Origin: CAVUCH01 sp963697705 | GTDB taxonomy: Bacteria; Acidobacteriota; Vicinamibacteria; Vicinamibacterales; JAENWD01 | Assembly (NCBI GenBank): GCA_963697705.1 | Contig: CAVOPA010000004.1 | Location: forward strand, 1 to 64,000 | Length of the DNA: 64,000 bases | Reading direction: 5' to 3' | Shown here: in pieces, positions 26,061-34,352 of the stretch | Layout: the number at the start of each line of letters is the position of its first letter | Position numbering within the stretch: the first letter of the stretch is position 1 | Notes under the pieces: model-generated | Seen by the model: the letters and a program-made list of their open reading frames with translations, nothing else | Database searches by the model: none | Told to the model about the DNA's origin: nothing | Translations under genes and position numbers: made by a program

Positions 26061-26932
26061 ATGGAACGATTCACTGAACACAACGCAACAGAAATTGTCG
26101 TCGCGAGCCTTGCGCGAAGTTGGAGCGAACGCTTTCGGCAGATCATGACGTCGGTGATCTCGCACCTCCACGCCGTAGTCCGAGAAGTCGAGCCTACGAC
26201 GGCGGAGTGGATGACGGCGATCGACTTCCTCACGCGAACGGGCCGAATCTGCGACGAGAAGCGTCAGGAGTTCATCCTTCTCTCGGACGTCCTTGGCGTG
26301 TCCATGCTCGTTGATGCCGTCAATCATCGGAAGCCGTCCGGTGCGACGGAATCAACCGTGTTGGGACCGTTTCACGTGCCGGACGCTCCGGCCCTGCCAA
26401 TGGGAGCGAACATCTCGAAGACCCCTGGCGGGGAACCGGTACTGGTACGCGGGACGATATGCGACGCGGACGGGGGCCCGATCGATGGCGCTACTCTCGA
26501 TGTCTGGCAGACGTCAGCCGACGGGTTGTACGATGTTCAGGACGAGCGTCAGACACCGATGAACCTACGGGGTCTCTTCAGGACTGCAGAGGACGGCAGG
26601 TTCTGGTTCAGAACAACCAAGCCAGCGTCGTACCCGATTCCAACCGACGGTCCCGTGGGCGAAATCCTGGTCGCGATGGGCCGCTCCGAAATGCGCCCCG
26701 CTCACATTCATTTCATCGTTGGAGCTCCCGGCCACGAGAGCGTGACGACGCATCGCTTTGTCGCGGGGGACCCCTATCTCGAGTCCGACGCCGTCTTCGG
26801 GGTGAAGGAAACGCTCATTGCCTCCTTTGCGCAGTGCAATGACCCCAGCCAGGCCGCCGATCTCCGGGTCGGCAATCCGTTCTACCTCTTGGATGGGACT
26901 TCGTACTCGCGCGCTCAGGCGATGCGTGCTAG
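26061..26932 (+). CDS. Hydroxyquinol/catechol 1,2-dioxygenase, frameshift at the C-terminus
   Basis: Intradiol ring-cleavage dioxygenase of the hydroxyquinol/chlorocatechol type, about 290 residues. N-terminal dimerisation helices, then VLGPFHVPDAP, DVWQTSADGLYDVQ, SYPIPTDGPVG and RPAHIHFIVG..GHE, giving the two Tyr and two His iron ligands. The expected end WDFVLARSGDAC is one frame away after NPFYLLD; the in-frame reading instead runs on to 27128 with unrelated sequence. One missing base near 26892 explains it. Separate from pcaHG and probably a different substrate. Confidence 0.8.
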
Positions 26933-27124
26933 ATCCTTCAGCCCTCGAGGACCCGACCGGCTGAGCACGCCGCGCGCTCGAGATCACCACGGAGGGACCA
27001 GCCTTGCTGGTGAGCGATCTGTGCGTCCGAGCTGGACGTGCTGCATGATCTCCACGCCAGGAGCGCCGCGGCACACGGCGCATCGACGGCCGAATGAGGT
27101 GTCCTTTCCGAACGAGCGAAACCG

Positions 27125-27826
27125 ATGAGCGACCGCCATGCCCTCGAAGCCGGCAGCCAGCCGCCGCTGCTCTATCCGCCCTACAGGTCGACCGTGAAGC
27201 GGGCCCCGGCGCAGCCGCTGATCGTGATCCCAGAGCGCCTGGCGTCGCTCGCCGCACCGGTCTACGGCTACTTGCCGCTCGGCGAGACCGACAACGATCT
27301 CACCCGGCAGCACGTCGGCGAGCCGCAGGGTGAACGCATCATCGTCTCTGGCCGCGTTTTGGACGAGGACGGACGGCCCATTCCGCATACTCTCGTCGAA
27401 CTGTGGCAGTGCAACGCCGCGGGACGCTACAAACACGCGCGCGACAACCATCCTGCCCCGCTCGACCCGAACTTCAGCGGCTCCGGCCGGGCCGTCACCG
27501 ATGCCGACGGCCGCTACCGCTTCTTGACCATCAAGCCAGGCGCCTACCCGTGGGGCAACCACGACAACGCCTGGCGGCCGGCGCACATCCACTTCTCGCT
27601 GTTCGGGCACTCGCTCGCGAGCCGGCTCGTGACGCAGATGTACTTCCCGAACGACCCACTCTGCGCCTACGATCCGATGTTCCAGTCGGTACGGGACCCG
27701 CGCGCGCAGCAGCGGCTCGTCTCGGTCTTCGATCTCTCGCTCACCGAGCCCAACTGGGCGCTGGGCTATCGCTTCGACATTGTCCTGCGCGGGCGCGAGT
27801 CCACGCCCTTCGAGCAGCGCGTATGA
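27125..27826 (+). CDS. pcaH: Protocatechuate 3,4-dioxygenase beta subunit
   Basis: 233 residues. Carries the non-heme Fe(III) that opens protocatechuate to 3-carboxy-cis,cis-muconate. Iron ligands: Tyr in AAGRYKHARDNHPAPLDPNF, Tyr in GAYPWGNHDNAWRPAHIHFS and the two His around it. Typical PcaH entrance SLAAPVYGYLPLGETDNDLT. Stop overlaps the pcaG start as ATGA, as usual for the heteromer. Confidence 0.95.
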   Translation: MSDRHALEAGSQPPLLYPPYRSTVKRAPAQPLIVIPERLASLAAPVYGYLPLGETDNDLTRQHVGEPQGERIIVSGRVLDEDGRPIPHTLVELWQCNAAGRYKHARDNHPAPLDPNFSGSGRAVTDADGRYRFLTIKPGAYPWGNHDNAWRPAHIHFSLFGHSLASRLVTQMYFPNDPLCAYDPMFQSVRDPRAQQRLVSVFDLSLTEPNWALGYRFDIVLRGRESTPFEQRV

Positions 27827-28395
27827 GCGACCAGCCAGAAGCGCCCCTCGTTGCCAGCTCCTCGCAGACCGTCGGTCCGTTCTTCCACATCGGACCCGGT
27901 GCTCACGATCGCCAGGTCGGTGTCGTGGCGCCCCTTGACGTTCCCGGCAGCCGGCTGCGGCTGCGGATCCGTGTCCTCGACGGCGACGGCGCGCCGGTCT
28001 CGGACGCGTTGATCGAGTTGCGGCAGGCGGACGCGCGCGGCGTCTACGCCGGGCCGGCAAGTCCGGGAGAGCCGCCGCCGGCGTTCGCCGGCTTCGGCCG
28101 CCTGGCGACATCCGAGGGCGGCGAGTGCTGCTTCGAGACAATCCGCCCAGGCGCCACTGGCGCGGACGAGGCCGCGCACGTCACTCTCTGCGTGTTCATG
28201 CGAGGCTTGTTGCGCCACCTTTACACGCGCGTCTACTTCGAAGACGATCCGACACTCGATCGCGATCCGATCTTGGCGATCGTGCCGGCCGAACGCCGTT
28301 CGACACTGATCGCCGCACGCACGGGCGACGAGCTGACGTGGGACTTCGTCGTACGCCTGCAGGGCGAGGATGAGACGGTCTTCTTCGATGTGTGA
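27823..28395 (+). CDS. pcaG: Protocatechuate 3,4-dioxygenase alpha subunit
   Basis: 190 residues, starting SSQTVGPFFHIGP as in PcaG. Same beta-sandwich fold as PcaH without iron ligands; forms the alpha-beta protomer. Ends TWDFVVRLQGEDETVFFDV, a normal PcaG end. Translationally coupled to pcaH; pcaB follows after nine bases. Confidence 0.94.
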   Translation: MSDQPEAPLVASSSQTVGPFFHIGPGAHDRQVGVVAPLDVPGSRLRLRIRVLDGDGAPVSDALIELRQADARGVYAGPASPGEPPPAFAGFGRLATSEGGECCFETIRPGATGADEAAHVTLCVFMRGLLRHLYTRVYFEDDPTLDRDPILAIVPAERRSTLIAARTGDELTWDFVVRLQGEDETVFFDV

Positions 28396-28404
28396 GGCTG
28401 TGGA

Positions 28405-29751
28405 GTGACGGGTCGGATCGTCGATGCGCTCGCGACCACCGACGCCATGAGCGAGATTTTCGGCGATGCGTCAGCGCTACAGGCGCTCCTCGACGTGGAA
28501 GCCGCCCTGGCGCGCACACAGGCGGCGCTCGGCGTTATCCCGGCCGACGCAGCGGCGACGATCGTGCGGACCGCCGGCGCCGGCGGATTCGACGCCGATG
28601 CCCTGGCCCGAGGTGCAAGGACATCAGCCACGGTCGTGATCCCGTTGGTCGCGGCCCTGAGGGCCCGCGTCGAGTCGATCGACGCCGGCGCCGCGTGCTA
28701 TGTGCATTGGGGCGCCACCAGCCAGGACATCTCGGACACGGCAATGTCCCGCCTGATCGATCGCGCCGGCGCAGTCTTGGCGCGCGACCACGCGGCACTG
28801 GCCCGGCAACTGCGCGCCCTTTCCGACGATCACGCCGAAACAGTAATGCTCGGCCGCACGCTGCTGCAGCCGGCGACGCCGATCACCTTCGGCCTGAAGG
28901 CCGCCGGGTGGTACGCGGCCTTGTGCCGCAGCTGGGCGCGCCTCGATCAGGCCCGACGCGATGCCGTGCGGCTCCAGTTCGGCGGCGCGACGGGCACGCT
29001 CGCGGCGCTCGGTGATCGCGGCCCTGAGGTCGCCGAAGCTTTGGCGCGAGATCTCGCGCTGCCGTCGGCCGACACCCCCTGGCATACCGCGCGCGATCGG
29101 CCCGTGGCGCTCGTTGCCTCCTGCGCGATCTACGCGGGCGTCCTCGGCAAGATCGCCCGCGACATCAGCTTGCTGATGCAGTTCGAAGTCGGCGAGGCAC
29201 GCGAGACCGGCGGCGGGTCGTCGGCGATGCCGCACAAGCAGAACCCCTCGGGCTGCGCGCGGGCACTCGCTGCCGCCGCACGGCTGCCCGGACTTGCCGC
29301 GACCGCGATCGCCGGCCTGGTGCAGGAGCACGAGCGTTCCGTCGGCGCGTGGCAGGCCGAGTGGCCGGTGATGGCCGAGGCCCTGCAGGCGACGGGCGCG
29401 GCGCTTGAGGCGATGCGCGACGTGATAGCCGGCCTTACGATCGATCCAGCCCGTATGCGCGCCAACCTCGACGCGACTCGCGGTTCGGTTTTCGCCGAAC
29501 GCGTGATGCTGGCCGCCGCGCCGGTGCTCGGGCGCGCTCGATCGCGCGCGCTCTTGGAAGAGATACTCGCCGGGGCACAGGCCGACGGCCGAACCCTTGC
29601 GGACGTGGTCCAGTCCCAAGCGGAGTTGGCGCAGGCGGTCCCGGCCGATGTCCTGAGCACGCTCGACGATCCGGACGCCTATCTTGGCGCGGCCAGGACG
29701 CTCCGCCAGCGCCTGCTGGCTGCCGCCGGTCCGGCCCTCGATCCCCGCTGA
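28405..29751 (+). CDS. pcaB: 3-Carboxy-cis,cis-muconate cycloisomerase
   Basis: 448 residues of the fumarase/aspartase superfamily. Converts the PcaHG product to gamma-carboxymuconolactone. Signature GGGSSAMPHKQNPSGC near residue 270; substrate loops HWGATSQDISDTA and TLLQPATPITFG. GTG start preceded by GTGGAG; an ATG 42 bases in is an alternative. Next gene starts two bases after the stop. Confidence 0.94.
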   Translation: MTGRIVDALATTDAMSEIFGDASALQALLDVEAALARTQAALGVIPADAAATIVRTAGAGGFDADALARGARTSATVVIPLVAALRARVESIDAGAACYVHWGATSQDISDTAMSRLIDRAGAVLARDHAALARQLRALSDDHAETVMLGRTLLQPATPITFGLKAAGWYAALCRSWARLDQARRDAVRLQFGGATGTLAALGDRGPEVAEALARDLALPSADTPWHTARDRPVALVASCAIYAGVLGKIARDISLLMQFEVGEARETGGGSSAMPHKQNPSGCARALAAAARLPGLAATAIAGLVQEHERSVGAWQAEWPVMAEALQATGAALEAMRDVIAGLTIDPARMRANLDATRGSVFAERVMLAAAPVLGRARSRALLEEILAGAQADGRTLADVVQSQAELAQAVPADVLSTLDDPDAYLGAARTLRQRLLAAAGPALDPR

Positions 29752-29753
29752 CC

Positions 29754-30902
29754 GTGGCTTTCGCGAGGCTCGACGACATCCGCTGCTACTACCGCCTCGA
29801 CGGGGTCGAGACGCGACCCACGGTCGTGCTGTCGCACTCGCTGGGCCTCGATCACGGGATGTTCGAGCCACAGGTGGCGGCACTGACGTCGCGCTTCCGC
29901 GTTCTGCGATACGACTTGCGCGGCCACGGTGGCAGCGACGCACCGGCCGGTGAGTACACGATCGAACGGCTCGGCCAAGACGCGCTGGCGCTGCTCGATC
30001 ATCTCGGCCTGGAGCGCGTAGCCTGGTGCGGCGTGTCACTGGGGGGCATGGTCGGCCAATGGCTGGCGGCCACCGCGGGCGATCGGGTGAGCGACCTCGT
30101 GCTCGCCAACACGTCGCCGCGCATCGCGGACCCCGCAGGCATAGAGGCGCGGCGCCTGGCCGTGCTCGACCGCGGCATGGCGGCCATCGTGGACACGGCG
30201 ATGGCGCGCTTCTTCGGAGATCGGCTAGTCGCCGCGAACCCGCCTCACCTCGCCTCGGCGCGCGAAGTGTTCCTCGCCACCGACCCCGTGGGCTATGCCG
30301 GCTGCTGCGCGGCGTTACGCGATTTCGACGGCGCGTCACTGCTGGCGCGGATCGCCGCTCGAACACTGGTGGTCAGCGGCGACGACGATGTATCGATGCC
30401 GTGGGAGGCGCACGGCTCCGCCTTGGCGAATGGCATCCGCGATGCGGCAGTCGTCCGTGTGGCGAGCGCGCATGCCTCGAACCTCGTGCTGCCGCGGACC
30501 TTTACGCGGACGGTGTTCCAGTTCCTCGTTGCCGACGCACGCGATCGGTTCGAAGCCGGCCTCGACGTTCGGCGCGCAGTGCTCGGCGCTGACTACGTCG
30601 ATGGCCGGCTCGCCGCTGCGACGGACCTGACGCGTGAATTCCAGCGGTGGATCACGGAGTACGCCTGGGGCGGTGTCTGGACCCGGCCCGGCCTGGACAC
30701 GCACACACGACGCTTGCTTGTCCTCGCAATCGCCGCGGCACTCGGGCGGTGGGAGGAGTTCCGCCTGCACCTCGCGGCCGGTCTCGCCTCCGACCTCGAG
30801 TGGGCGGACGTCGAAGAAGTGCTGCTGCAGACCGCCGTGTACGCGGGCGTGCCGGTGGCCAACCAAGCATTTTCGATCGCGTCGGAGCTGCGCGAGCCGT
30901 GA
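29754..30902 (+). CDS. pcaL: PcaD-PcaC fusion (enol-lactone hydrolase / carboxymuconolactone decarboxylase)
   Basis: 382 residues. Residues 1-250 are an alpha/beta hydrolase with nucleophile GVSLGG and HGGSDAP, the 3-oxoadipate enol-lactonase. Residues 260-380 are the carboxymuconolactone decarboxylase domain (RRAVLGADYVDGRLAAATDLTREFQRWITEY, then TRRLLVLAIAAALGRWEEF). The two steps after PcaB are thus joined in one protein, as in PcaL of actinobacteria. Last gene of the plus-strand pca operon; 3-oxoadipate CoA-transferase and thiolase genes are not in the window. Confidence 0.93.
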   Translation: MAFARLDDIRCYYRLDGVETRPTVVLSHSLGLDHGMFEPQVAALTSRFRVLRYDLRGHGGSDAPAGEYTIERLGQDALALLDHLGLERVAWCGVSLGGMVGQWLAATAGDRVSDLVLANTSPRIADPAGIEARRLAVLDRGMAAIVDTAMARFFGDRLVAANPPHLASAREVFLATDPVGYAGCCAALRDFDGASLLARIAARTLVVSGDDDVSMPWEAHGSALANGIRDAAVVRVASAHASNLVLPRTFTRTVFQFLVADARDRFEAGLDVRRAVLGADYVDGRLAAATDLTREFQRWITEYAWGGVWTRPGLDTHTRRLLVLAIAAALGRWEEFRLHLAAGLASDLEWADVEEVLLQTAVYAGVPVANQAFSIASELREP

Positions 30903-30961
30903 TGTCCGGATCCCATTTTTGGCAGCAGGTCACGTGCAGGTGTACGTAAAGGGAGTCGGCA

Positions 30962-31008
30962 CCAGCCGCCGCTGCTCCATCCGCCCACGCGCTGCTCGAA
31001 GGGCGTGG
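30962..31008. repeat. Mosaic of pcaH 5' codons and inverted pcaH 3' end
   Basis: Bases 30962-30986 match 27157-27181 in pcaH (codons about 12-19) with one mismatch. The next 22 bases (30987-31008) are the exact reverse complement of 27801-27822 at the end of pcaH. Lies in the gap between two converging operons. Looks like a template-switch scar. Confidence 0.6.
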
Positions 31009-31033
31009 CCCTGCCGGACCCGCTCGGCTGACG

Positions 31034-32125
31034 TCATCCCTTCCAGACGATCCGAGCCGTGCTCCCGACGAGCTCGAGCTTGCGGCGCTGCTCGTCCGCG
31101 CTGATGCGATTGCCCTCATGCGTCGACGCAAACCCGCATTGCGGGCTGAGCGCGAGCCGTTCGAGCGGCACGTAACGACTCGCCTCGGCGATCCTGCGGC
31201 GGACGTCCTCCGGCGACTCGAGCTGAGCCCGCTTCGTGCTGACGAGGCCCAGCACGACCACACGGTCGTCGGGCACGTGCTTGAGCGGCTCGAACGTTCC
31301 CGACCGCTCGTCATCGAACTCCAGCAGGAAGCGGTGGAAGCGTGCGCGGCTGAAGATGTGCGCGGCGATGCGATCGTAGCCGCCCGACGCGTAGAACATA
31401 CTCTTGTGGTTGCCGCGGCAGATGTGGATGCCGAACGTCACGCCGCGGTGGCCGTCGATGATTGCGTTGTCGAGCTCGATGCAGGTGTCGAGCAGCGTGT
31501 CTGGATCGGAGCCGCGCTGGCGGTACCCTTCCCGGATCGTCTCGTCGAGGAGCGCGGCGTACTGCGGCGCATCAATCTGGATGTACTCGCATCCCAGCCG
31601 GATCAGCTCCGCGATCTCGGCACGGGTGAAGTCGACGATGTCAGCGAGGTACGCGTCGCGCGTGGGGTACGCGGCCTTCGACCGCTCAGGGTCGTAGTAC
31701 GCGGCCGCCTGCTGCGCGCTGATCAGCGTGACCTTCACCTGCCGCGACGTCCTACCCCGCAGGTACGTGAACTCCTCGACGGCCATCTGCCGCCGCCACT
31801 TCAGCTTGTCCACGACGACCGGGCGGCGCACCGCGGCGGAGTGGCCTTCGTTGTCTCTGAAGGTAATCGACCAGCCACCCTGCCGGTCGAACCCGTCGAG
31901 GGCTTCGACCAGGTGGCCGTAGAACGCGTAGCGGCGCATCTCGCCGTCGGTGAGCACCTCGAGGCCGGCCGCCTCCTGGAGCGCCACGGCTTCGTCCACC
32001 GCGCGATCCTCGATCCGCTTGAACTCCGCCGGCGTGATGTCAGCGTGGTCCTGCCGGTCGCCGGCCGCCTTCAGGTAGTCGGGGCGCAGCAGGCTCCCCA
32101 CGACGTCACTTCTCCAGATGGTCAT
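31034..32125 (-). CDS. MetE-like zinc methyltransferase of unknown substrate
   Basis: 363 residues of the cobalamin-independent methionine synthase C-terminal (UROD/MetE-like) family. Zinc ligands are present: GIHICRGNHK (His, Cys), LEFDDERSG (Glu) and SPQCGFAS (Cys). The N-terminal MetE half is absent, so it is not a classical methionine synthase. The ATG overlaps the transporter stop as ATGA, placing it in the aromatic operon. A methyl acceptor role linked to methoxylated aromatics is possible but unproven. Confidence 0.78.
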   Translation of the reverse strand: MTIWRSDVVGSLLRPDYLKAAGDRQDHADITPAEFKRIEDRAVDEAVALQEAAGLEVLTDGEMRRYAFYGHLVEALDGFDRQGGWSITFRDNEGHSAAVRRPVVVDKLKWRRQMAVEEFTYLRGRTSRQVKVTLISAQQAAAYYDPERSKAAYPTRDAYLADIVDFTRAEIAELIRLGCEYIQIDAPQYAALLDETIREGYRQRGSDPDTLLDTCIELDNAIIDGHRGVTFGIHICRGNHKSMFYASGGYDRIAAHIFSRARFHRFLLEFDDERSGTFEPLKHVPDDRVVVLGLVSTKRAQLESPEDVRRRIAEASRYVPLERLALSPQCGFASTHEGNRISADEQRRKLELVGSTARIVWKG

Positions 32126-33477
32126 GATTGCCTCGAAGATACTGACGCCTCGCCGATGTGCCGTCGGATCGAGATCAGGGCCAGCGTGCAAATCGTGAGC
32201 GATCCCGTGATGACGCCGAAGAACGAGGCCGAGCCGTGGGTGTCGAGCGCCCAGACGCCGACGTAGCCGCTCGCAATCGCGCCGATTCGCCCGAACCCGG
32301 CGGCGCTGCCGACGCCGGTGGCGCGAACGGCGGGTGGGTAGACGTGGGCCGCCATCGCGAAGAGATTCGATTGCACGCTGTTGATCAAGCCTCCGGTGAG
32401 CGCGAGCACCGCCAGCACAGGCGCCGCCGAGCCGGCCGCCGACAGAGGCATCCAGCTCATGAACCCTGCGCTCACCGCCGCCAGTGCGGCCATCACGGGC
32501 ATCGATAGCCGTGAGCCCCACCGCGCAATGCACATGCTGCCGATGACGGCCCCCGCGATCCCGCCGACGTTGAAGACCATGATGCCGGCGCTGGCGATGG
32601 ACGAGGGAAACCCGGCGTCGGCCAGAAGCGACGGGACCCAGGTGAACGACAGGTAGATCGTGAGCAGACACGACAGAAACGCGATCCAGAGTGCCACGGT
32701 GTCTCGCAGGAACTCTCCGGCGAAGAGCGCCTGGATCGACGCGTGCTCGACCGTCGTGTGTGTCGGATCGGCGAACACGGCCTCGTCGTCGACGTCGTGT
32801 CCCATCCGCCGCAGGGTCCTGACGAGCTCCGCCTTCCGGTGCGGCTGGCGCACGAGAAATCGCGGCGACTCTGGAAGCACCCGCGTCAGCGCGAGCGCGG
32901 CAAGCACCGGAAGAAGACCGCCGACGGCGAACAGCGAACGCCATCCGAGGGCGGGCAGCATCGGAATCGCGATCAAGCCCGCCAGCACCGCGCCGACGGG
33001 CGTGCACACGACGGTCAGCGTGATGGCGAGAGGACGATCGCGGGCCGGCACGTACTCGGCCGCTAGCGCCGCGGCGTTCGGGATTGCGCCGCCGAGCCCG
33101 AGCCCTGCTAGGCAGCGCAGCACGCCGAACATGAGCACGGTTCCTGCGGCGCTCGCGGCCATCGTCATGACGCCGAAAAGGAGCATGCTGCCGATGAGCG
33201 CCGAACGGCGGCCGATGCGGTCGCCGACGAGCCCGCCCAGCCCGCCGCCGATCACCATGCCGAGATAGCCGAACGACACGACCGGCGCGAAGGCGCTGCG
33301 CGGCACGTGCCACTCGCGGACGATCGTCGGCAGCGTCACGCCCACGAGCTGGTTGTCGACGCCGTCGAAGACGATGCCGAGGGCCGTCAGGAACACCAGC
33401 CAGCGCTGGTATGGCCCCCACTGCGCGAGATCCAGGAGCGGACCGACGTCGACGACGTGGTCGTCGGCAGTCTTCAT
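32122..33477 (-). CDS. MFS aromatic acid:H+ symporter
   Basis: 451 residues, twelve membrane helices. AAHS-type features: GIVFDGVDNQLVGVTLP in helix 1 with the key acidic residue, GGLVGDRIGRRSALIG in loop 2-3, and a large central loop. Resembles PcaK/BenK-like uptake systems for 4-hydroxybenzoate, protocatechuate or hydroxycinnamates. Four-base overlaps with both neighbours show a tight operon. Confidence 0.9.
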   Translation of the reverse strand: MKTADDHVVDVGPLLDLAQWGPYQRWLVFLTALGIVFDGVDNQLVGVTLPTIVREWHVPRSAFAPVVSFGYLGMVIGGGLGGLVGDRIGRRSALIGSMLLFGVMTMAASAAGTVLMFGVLRCLAGLGLGGAIPNAAALAAEYVPARDRPLAITLTVVCTPVGAVLAGLIAIPMLPALGWRSLFAVGGLLPVLAALALTRVLPESPRFLVRQPHRKAELVRTLRRMGHDVDDEAVFADPTHTTVEHASIQALFAGEFLRDTVALWIAFLSCLLTIYLSFTWVPSLLADAGFPSSIASAGIMVFNVGGIAGAVIGSMCIARWGSRLSMPVMAALAAVSAGFMSWMPLSAAGSAAPVLAVLALTGGLINSVQSNLFAMAAHVYPPAVRATGVGSAAGFGRIGAIASGYVGVWALDTHGSASFFGVITGSLTICTLALISIRRHIGEASVSSRQS

Positions 33478-34352
33478 CGCGTCGCGTCGCCCGCGAGTCC
33501 CAGCAGCTTCACGGCGTTCTGCTTGAGGATCAGCGGACGCACGTCCTCGCGGATCGACGTCTTCTCCAGGTCGGCGAGCCAGCGGTCCGGCGTGATCAGG
33601 GGATAGTCGGACCCGAACAACACCTTGTGCTTCAGCAGCGTATTCGCGTACTGCACGAGCGTCGGCGAGAAGTACTTCGGAGACCAGCCGGAGAGATCGA
33701 TGTACACCGTCGGCTTGTGCAGGCAGATCGAGATCGCCTCGTCCTGCCAGGGGAAGGATGGGTGGGCCAGGATGATCGGCAGCTCCGGGAAGTCCACGGC
33801 CACGTCGTCGATGGGCATCGGGTTGCCGTACTTCAGACGGATGCCACCGCCGCCCGGCATGCCGGTGCCGATGCCGCTGTGTCCGGTATGGAAGAGGACG
33901 GGCAGCTTCGCCTCGGCGAACACTTCGTAGAGCGGATACGCGAGGCGATCGTTCGGGTCGAACTGCTGGAGCGGCGGGTGCAGCTTCAGGCCGCGAACGC
34001 GCCCAGACGCCACGAGCTCGCGCGCCTCGCGCACCCCGTCGGCGCCGCGACGCGGATTGATGCTCGCAAAGGCGATCGCGACGTCGGCGTTCGCGGCGGC
34101 GAAGTCGGCCACGGCGGAGTTCGGCAGCTGCGGCCGTCCCGACAGCTGCTCGTCAACTGAAAACACGACGAACGCCATGCGCCGCGAACGGTAGTACTGG
34201 GCCAGACCCGTCGGGTCGCGCGCCGCGCCGCTCTCGCCGAAGTACTTCCGTGCGGCCTGGTCGGCCGCGGACCGATCGTCGGGCGCCTCGAGGTGCACGT
34301 GCACGTCGATGGCGGTCAAGCTGTCTGGCTGGATTGCCGCAGGTCTTGTCAC
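33474..34352 (-). CDS. Amidohydrolase-2 family metal-dependent hydrolase/decarboxylase
   Basis: 292 residues. Metal site HxH in AIDVHVHLE (residue ~17), His in LFHTGHSG and LAHPSFPW, Asp in LFGSDYPLIT. This subfamily includes decarboxylases such as ACMSD and gamma-resorcylate decarboxylase and lactone hydrolases, so the reaction cannot be fixed. GTG start overlaps the fcs stop. Position after feruloyl-CoA synthase suggests an aromatic or ring-cleaved acid substrate. Confidence 0.82.
   Translation of the reverse strand: MTRPAAIQPDSLTAIDVHVHLEAPDDRSAADQAARKYFGESGAARDPTGLAQYYRSRRMAFVVFSVDEQLSGRPQLPNSAVADFAAANADVAIAFASINPRRGADGVREARELVASGRVRGLKLHPPLQQFDPNDRLAYPLYEVFAEAKLPVLFHTGHSGIGTGMPGGGGIRLKYGNPMPIDDVAVDFPELPIILAHPSFPWQDEAISICLHKPTVYIDLSGWSPKYFSPTLVQYANTLLKHKVLFGSDYPLITPDRWLADLEKTSIREDVRPLILKQNAVKLLGLAGDATR

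Noticed and set aside
28624..30366. A 580-residue minus-strand frame
   Set aside because: Antisense to pcaB and pcaL, which have intact catalytic motifs.
31034..32125. Methionine synthase MetE
   Set aside because: The N-terminal half of MetE is absent and the genomic context is aromatic catabolism.
31034..33421. A 795-residue MetE-like protein
   Set aside because: The first ~430 residues are a frame shadow of the MFS transporter; the real start is the ATG at 32125 overlapping the transporter stop.
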